From Verrucomicrobiia bacterium DG1235 (GTDB lineage Bacteria; Verrucomicrobiota; Verrucomicrobiia; Opitutales; Opitutaceae), in the NCBI GenBank assembly GCA_000155695.1, contig DS990592.1:5337097-5399261 (forward strand): DNA of 62,165 nt. Direction: 5' to 3'. Each line of letters begins with the position of its first letter. Within the stretch, counting starts at the first letter, position 1. A model generated the notes under the pieces. It was given only the letters and a program-made list of their open reading frames with translations. It made no database searches and was not told where the DNA came from. Both the position numbers and the translations under genes were made by a program. Of this stretch, positions 59,935 through 62,165 are shown in pieces.

Positions 59935-60251
59935 GGGGGATTGAGTTTGGTTTTTTTACCGCAGATGAACGCAGATGGATGCGAATTTGGATTGGGATTG
60001 AGAAATGGAGAGGCTGTGTTTTGAAGGATTTTTTCTACCGCAGATGAACGCGGATGGACGCTGATATTTGGAGAGGAGTTTTGGGAAGCTCTGATCCAGC
60101 TTTCGCCCTTTGGGTTTCGGCGAAGATGTGAGCTTTTTGTGGAGGGCAGTCTGATGACTGCGGGTGGAGGCGTAGAAGATTTTTGGGGTTTCGGTATGGA
60201 CCAAGGTCCAACCTTACAAGGCTGTGTGGTGTCGCGGGCTGAAGTGCTGCT
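59935..60251. other. Repeat-rich gap between TfoX-like gene and uvrA
   Basis: About 320 bases with two good copies of the 10-bp repeat (59958-59989, 60037-60068) about 79 bp apart, each followed by T-rich text. A 'GGAAGCTCTGAT...GGGCAGTCTGATGACTGC' passage (60090-60160) also occurs near 59497-59541. No gene seen. Confidence 0.6.
59958..60068 (+). repeat. Two three-unit CAGATG repeats
   Basis: 59958-59989: ACCGCAGATG, AACGCAGATG, GATGCGAATT. 60037-60068: ACCGCAGATG, AACGCGGATG, GACGCTGATA. Clear 10-bp register in both. Confidence 0.85.
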
Positions 60252-62165
60252 CTACTTCTTTAGGTAGGGGGCGGTGATGCTGCGTTTGGATTTTTGGATG
60301 CCGGCGAGGGGGCCTTGGTAGAGGATCTTGCCGCCTTTGGGACCGCCGGCGGGGCCGAGCTCAACGAGGTAGTCGGCTTCTTGTATGAGGTCGAGGTGGT
60401 GTTCGATGACGACGACGGTATGGCCTTGGTCGACGAGCTTGTGGAGGAGGCGGATGAGCTTTTCGCAGTCGCTTAGGTGCAGGCCGATGGTGGGCTCTTC
60501 TAGGATGTAGAGATTGGTGCGGGTGATGCCGCGGGAGCGTTCGGTGTAGCTTTGCAGGCCTTTGGCGAGCTCGGTGACGAGCTTGAGGCGCTGGGCTTCG
60601 CCTCCGCTTAGGGTGGGGCTGCTTTGGCCGAGGGTGAGGTAGCCGAGGCCGGTCTCGACCATGAGCTGCATGACTTCGCCGAGCTGGCTGTGGAAGGAGA
60701 AGAATTCGGCGGCGTCTTCGAAGGACATGGAGAGGACGTCGGCGATGTTTTTGCCTTTCCAATGGAGGTCGAGCAGTTCGGGGCCGTAGCGGGAGCCGTC
60801 GCAGTCTTCGCAGGTGACGTAGGTGTCGGGCATGAAGCTCATCTCGAGCTTTACGCGGCCGGCGCCGGAGCAGGTGTCGCAGCGGCCGTGGGGAGTGTTG
60901 AAGGAGAAGCGGCCGGGCTTGTATCCACGCATCTTGGACTCGGGTAGGCTGGCGAAGAATTGTCTTATGATATCGAATACGCCGAGGTAGGTGGCGGGTG
61001 TGGAGCGTGGGGTTTTGCCGATGGGGTCTTGGTCAACTTCGATGACGGCGCGGAACTCGTGGGCTCCGGTGAGTTTTTCGAAGAGGACTTGGCCTTCGTT
61101 TCCTTCGATGCTGGGGCCGTCTTTGGCGAAGGCTTTGCCGGTGAGGGTGGCCTTTTTTGTTTTGATGGAGTGGGTGGCGGCGGGGGCGAGCAGGTCGCGG
61201 ATGAGCGAGGACTTGCCGGCTCCGGAGGCGCCGCAAACCATGGTGAGTCGGTTTTTGGGGATGTGGACGGTTTGGTTGGTGAGGTTACGGAAGGTGGCTT
61301 TGGTGAGGGTGATGAATGAATGTCCGCTCGGAGATCGGGCGCTACCTTTTTCGATTTTTCGGTAGTGGCTTTGGAGTGGGTGGGGGATGCCGGTTTTTAG
61401 GTAGCGGCCGGTGAGGGAGGCTTTGTTTTTCTTGAGTTGGGCGACGGTGCCTTCGGCTATGATCTCGCCGCCGTGGATGCCGGCGCCGGGGCCGAGGTCG
61501 ATGATGTGATCGGCTTGCTCCATGGTGGCGTCGTCGTGCTCGACGACGAGGAGGGTGTTGCCTTTGCCTTTTAGGGTTTTGAGAGTCTCGATGAGGCGGT
61601 CGCCGTCGCGGGCGTGCAGGCCGATGCTGGGCTCGTCGAGGACGTAGAGGACGCCGGCGAGGTTTGAGCCGAGCTGGGCGGCGAGGCGGATGCGTTGTGC
61701 TTCGCCGCCGGAGAGGGTTTGGGTGGGGCGGTCGAGGGAGAGGTACTCGAGGCCGACTTTATCCAGAAACTGGAGACGCTCGTGGATTTGGGCGACGATG
61801 TCGCGGGCTATGATTTGGCCGCGTTTGTCGAGCTTGAGTTTCTTGAGGGTGGCGAGGAGGTGTCTTGGGTCTTGGGCGAGGAGTTTTGGCAGTGATAGCT
61901 TGTCGCCGTTTTTTAGATACAGGTAGACGTGGCGGGAGGTGCGGTTGAGGCGTTCGCCTTGGCACTCGGGGCAGATGATGGCTTGGGTTTCGTCTTCGGC
62001 GGAGTCGTCGGCTCCGATGGCTTTGGCGAGCTCCTCGTCGTCTTCGAGGCGTTCGCGCATCCAGGGGTAGATGCGTCCGTGCCCGCGGCAGGCGGGGCAC
62101 CAGCCTTTGTGGGAGTTGAAGGAGAAGTCTTTGGGGTCGAGCTCGGCGAGGGCGGCGCCCGTTTG
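60252..62165 (-). CDS. uvrA: Excinuclease ABC subunit A, N-terminal part outside the window
   Basis: 638 residues are visible; the frame stays open to the right edge, so the protein begins outside. Visible are 'CPAC'/'CPECQG' of the first zinc region, first ABC signature 'LSGGEAQRIRLAAQLGSN', 'LDEPSIGLHARD', then the second ABC unit with Walker A 'GASGAGKSSL', the 'CDTCSGAG...CEDCDG' zinc finger, 'LSGGEAQRLKLV' and 'LEEPTIGLH'. UvrA scans DNA for bulky damage and loads UvrB. The Walker A Ala (GASGAGKS instead of GVSGSGKS) and loosely conserved linker suggest a diverged UvrA or UvrA paralogue. Confidence 0.93.
   Translation of the reverse strand, partial: QTGAALAELDPKDFSFNSHKGWCPACRGHGRIYPWMRERLEDDEELAKAIGADDSAEDETQAIICPECQGERLNRTSRHVYLYLKNGDKLSLPKLLAQDPRHLLATLKKLKLDKRGQIIARDIVAQIHERLQFLDKVGLEYLSLDRPTQTLSGGEAQRIRLAAQLGSNLAGVLYVLDEPSIGLHARDGDRLIETLKTLKGKGNTLLVVEHDDATMEQADHIIDLGPGAGIHGGEIIAEGTVAQLKKNKASLTGRYLKTGIPHPLQSHYRKIEKGSARSPSGHSFITLTKATFRNLTNQTVHIPKNRLTMVCGASGAGKSSLIRDLLAPAATHSIKTKKATLTGKAFAKDGPSIEGNEGQVLFEKLTGAHEFRAVIEVDQDPIGKTPRSTPATYLGVFDIIRQFFASLPESKMRGYKPGRFSFNTPHGRCDTCSGAGRVKLEMSFMPDTYVTCEDCDGSRYGPELLDLHWKGKNIADVLSMSFEDAAEFFSFHSQLGEVMQLMVETGLGYLTLGQSSPTLSGGEAQRLKLVTELAKGLQSYTERSRGITRTNLYILEEPTIGLHLSDCEKLIRLLHKLVDQGHTVVVIEHHLDLIQEADYLVELGPAGGPKGGKILYQGPLAGIQKSKRSITAPYLKK

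Noticed and set aside
1-62165. tRNA, rRNA, insertion sequence, integrase or att sites
   Set aside because: I looked for T-loop text (GGTTCGA), transposase motifs and terminal repeats and saw none that stand up.

Overview
The window looks like a piece of chromosome from a Verrucomicrobiota bacterium, most likely class Opitutae (Puniceicoccales or a Pelagicoccus/Coraliomargarita-like marine lineage). The clues are a VPDSG-CTERM sorting tail, several secreted or Tat-exported polysaccharide enzymes, a fused ccoNO oxidase gene, a Gld-like ABC module with DUF4340, and many intergenic repeats of the 'ACCGCAGATGAACGCAGATG' type often seen in PVC-group genomes. The assignment is inference; no rRNA or tRNA gene was found in the window. 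The + strand is visibly G-rich whichever way the genes point, which suggests it is the leading strand here.

Left part (1-9.3 kb): the end of a short-chain dehydrogenase overlaps a heparinase II/III-type lyase, which is ATGA-coupled to a TIM-barrel sugar isomerase; together they look like a uronic-acid polysaccharide locus. Then come dus (minus), a LURP-one/scramblase-like gene, a GAF hybrid histidine kinase, and a coupled trio of AlkZ-related protein, NhaC-type antiporter and a small membrane protein.

10-20 kb: an SDR; a minus-strand group of SDR, Crp/Fnr regulator, YdcZ-type transporter and arylamine N-acetyltransferase; a LytS/LytTR pair whose kinase overlaps an acyltransferase; a CE7-like esterase; hemolysin III; and RNase H. 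20-36 kb: two large carbohydrate-active proteins, several membrane or secreted proteins of unknown function (DUF2167, zinc-ribbon, VPDSG-CTERM), the Gld-like ABC operon and a Tat-exported sugar epimerase. Intergenic repeats are dense throughout this part.

36-49 kb: an HAD hydrolase diverges from prfA-prmC. An orphan protein precedes a complete cbb3 oxidase and maturation cluster (CcoS-like, ccoNO, ccoQ, ccoP, ccoG, CcoH-like, SafE-like, ccoI), followed by a strong terminator and a three-cysteine Rrf2 regulator that may control it.

49-62 kb: a frameshifted esterase, a secreted unknown, a rhomboid protease, a bL12-C-terminal-domain protein with a membrane tail, a membrane protein with an XRE regulator behind a palindromic promoter, homocysteine methyltransferase, uridine kinase, a large secreted multidomain protein with a degenerate zincin-like motif, a DTW-domain tRNA modifier, a TfoX-like protein, and uvrA running off the right edge.

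The most unusual signals are at DNA level. The heptamer GGATACG is over-represented and strand-biased. Two interspersed repeat families have about 10-bp periodicity and all point the same way. G-poor heptad repeats sit directly in front of many minus-strand start codons, and one of them is read through in frame between a Tat signal and its enzyme.
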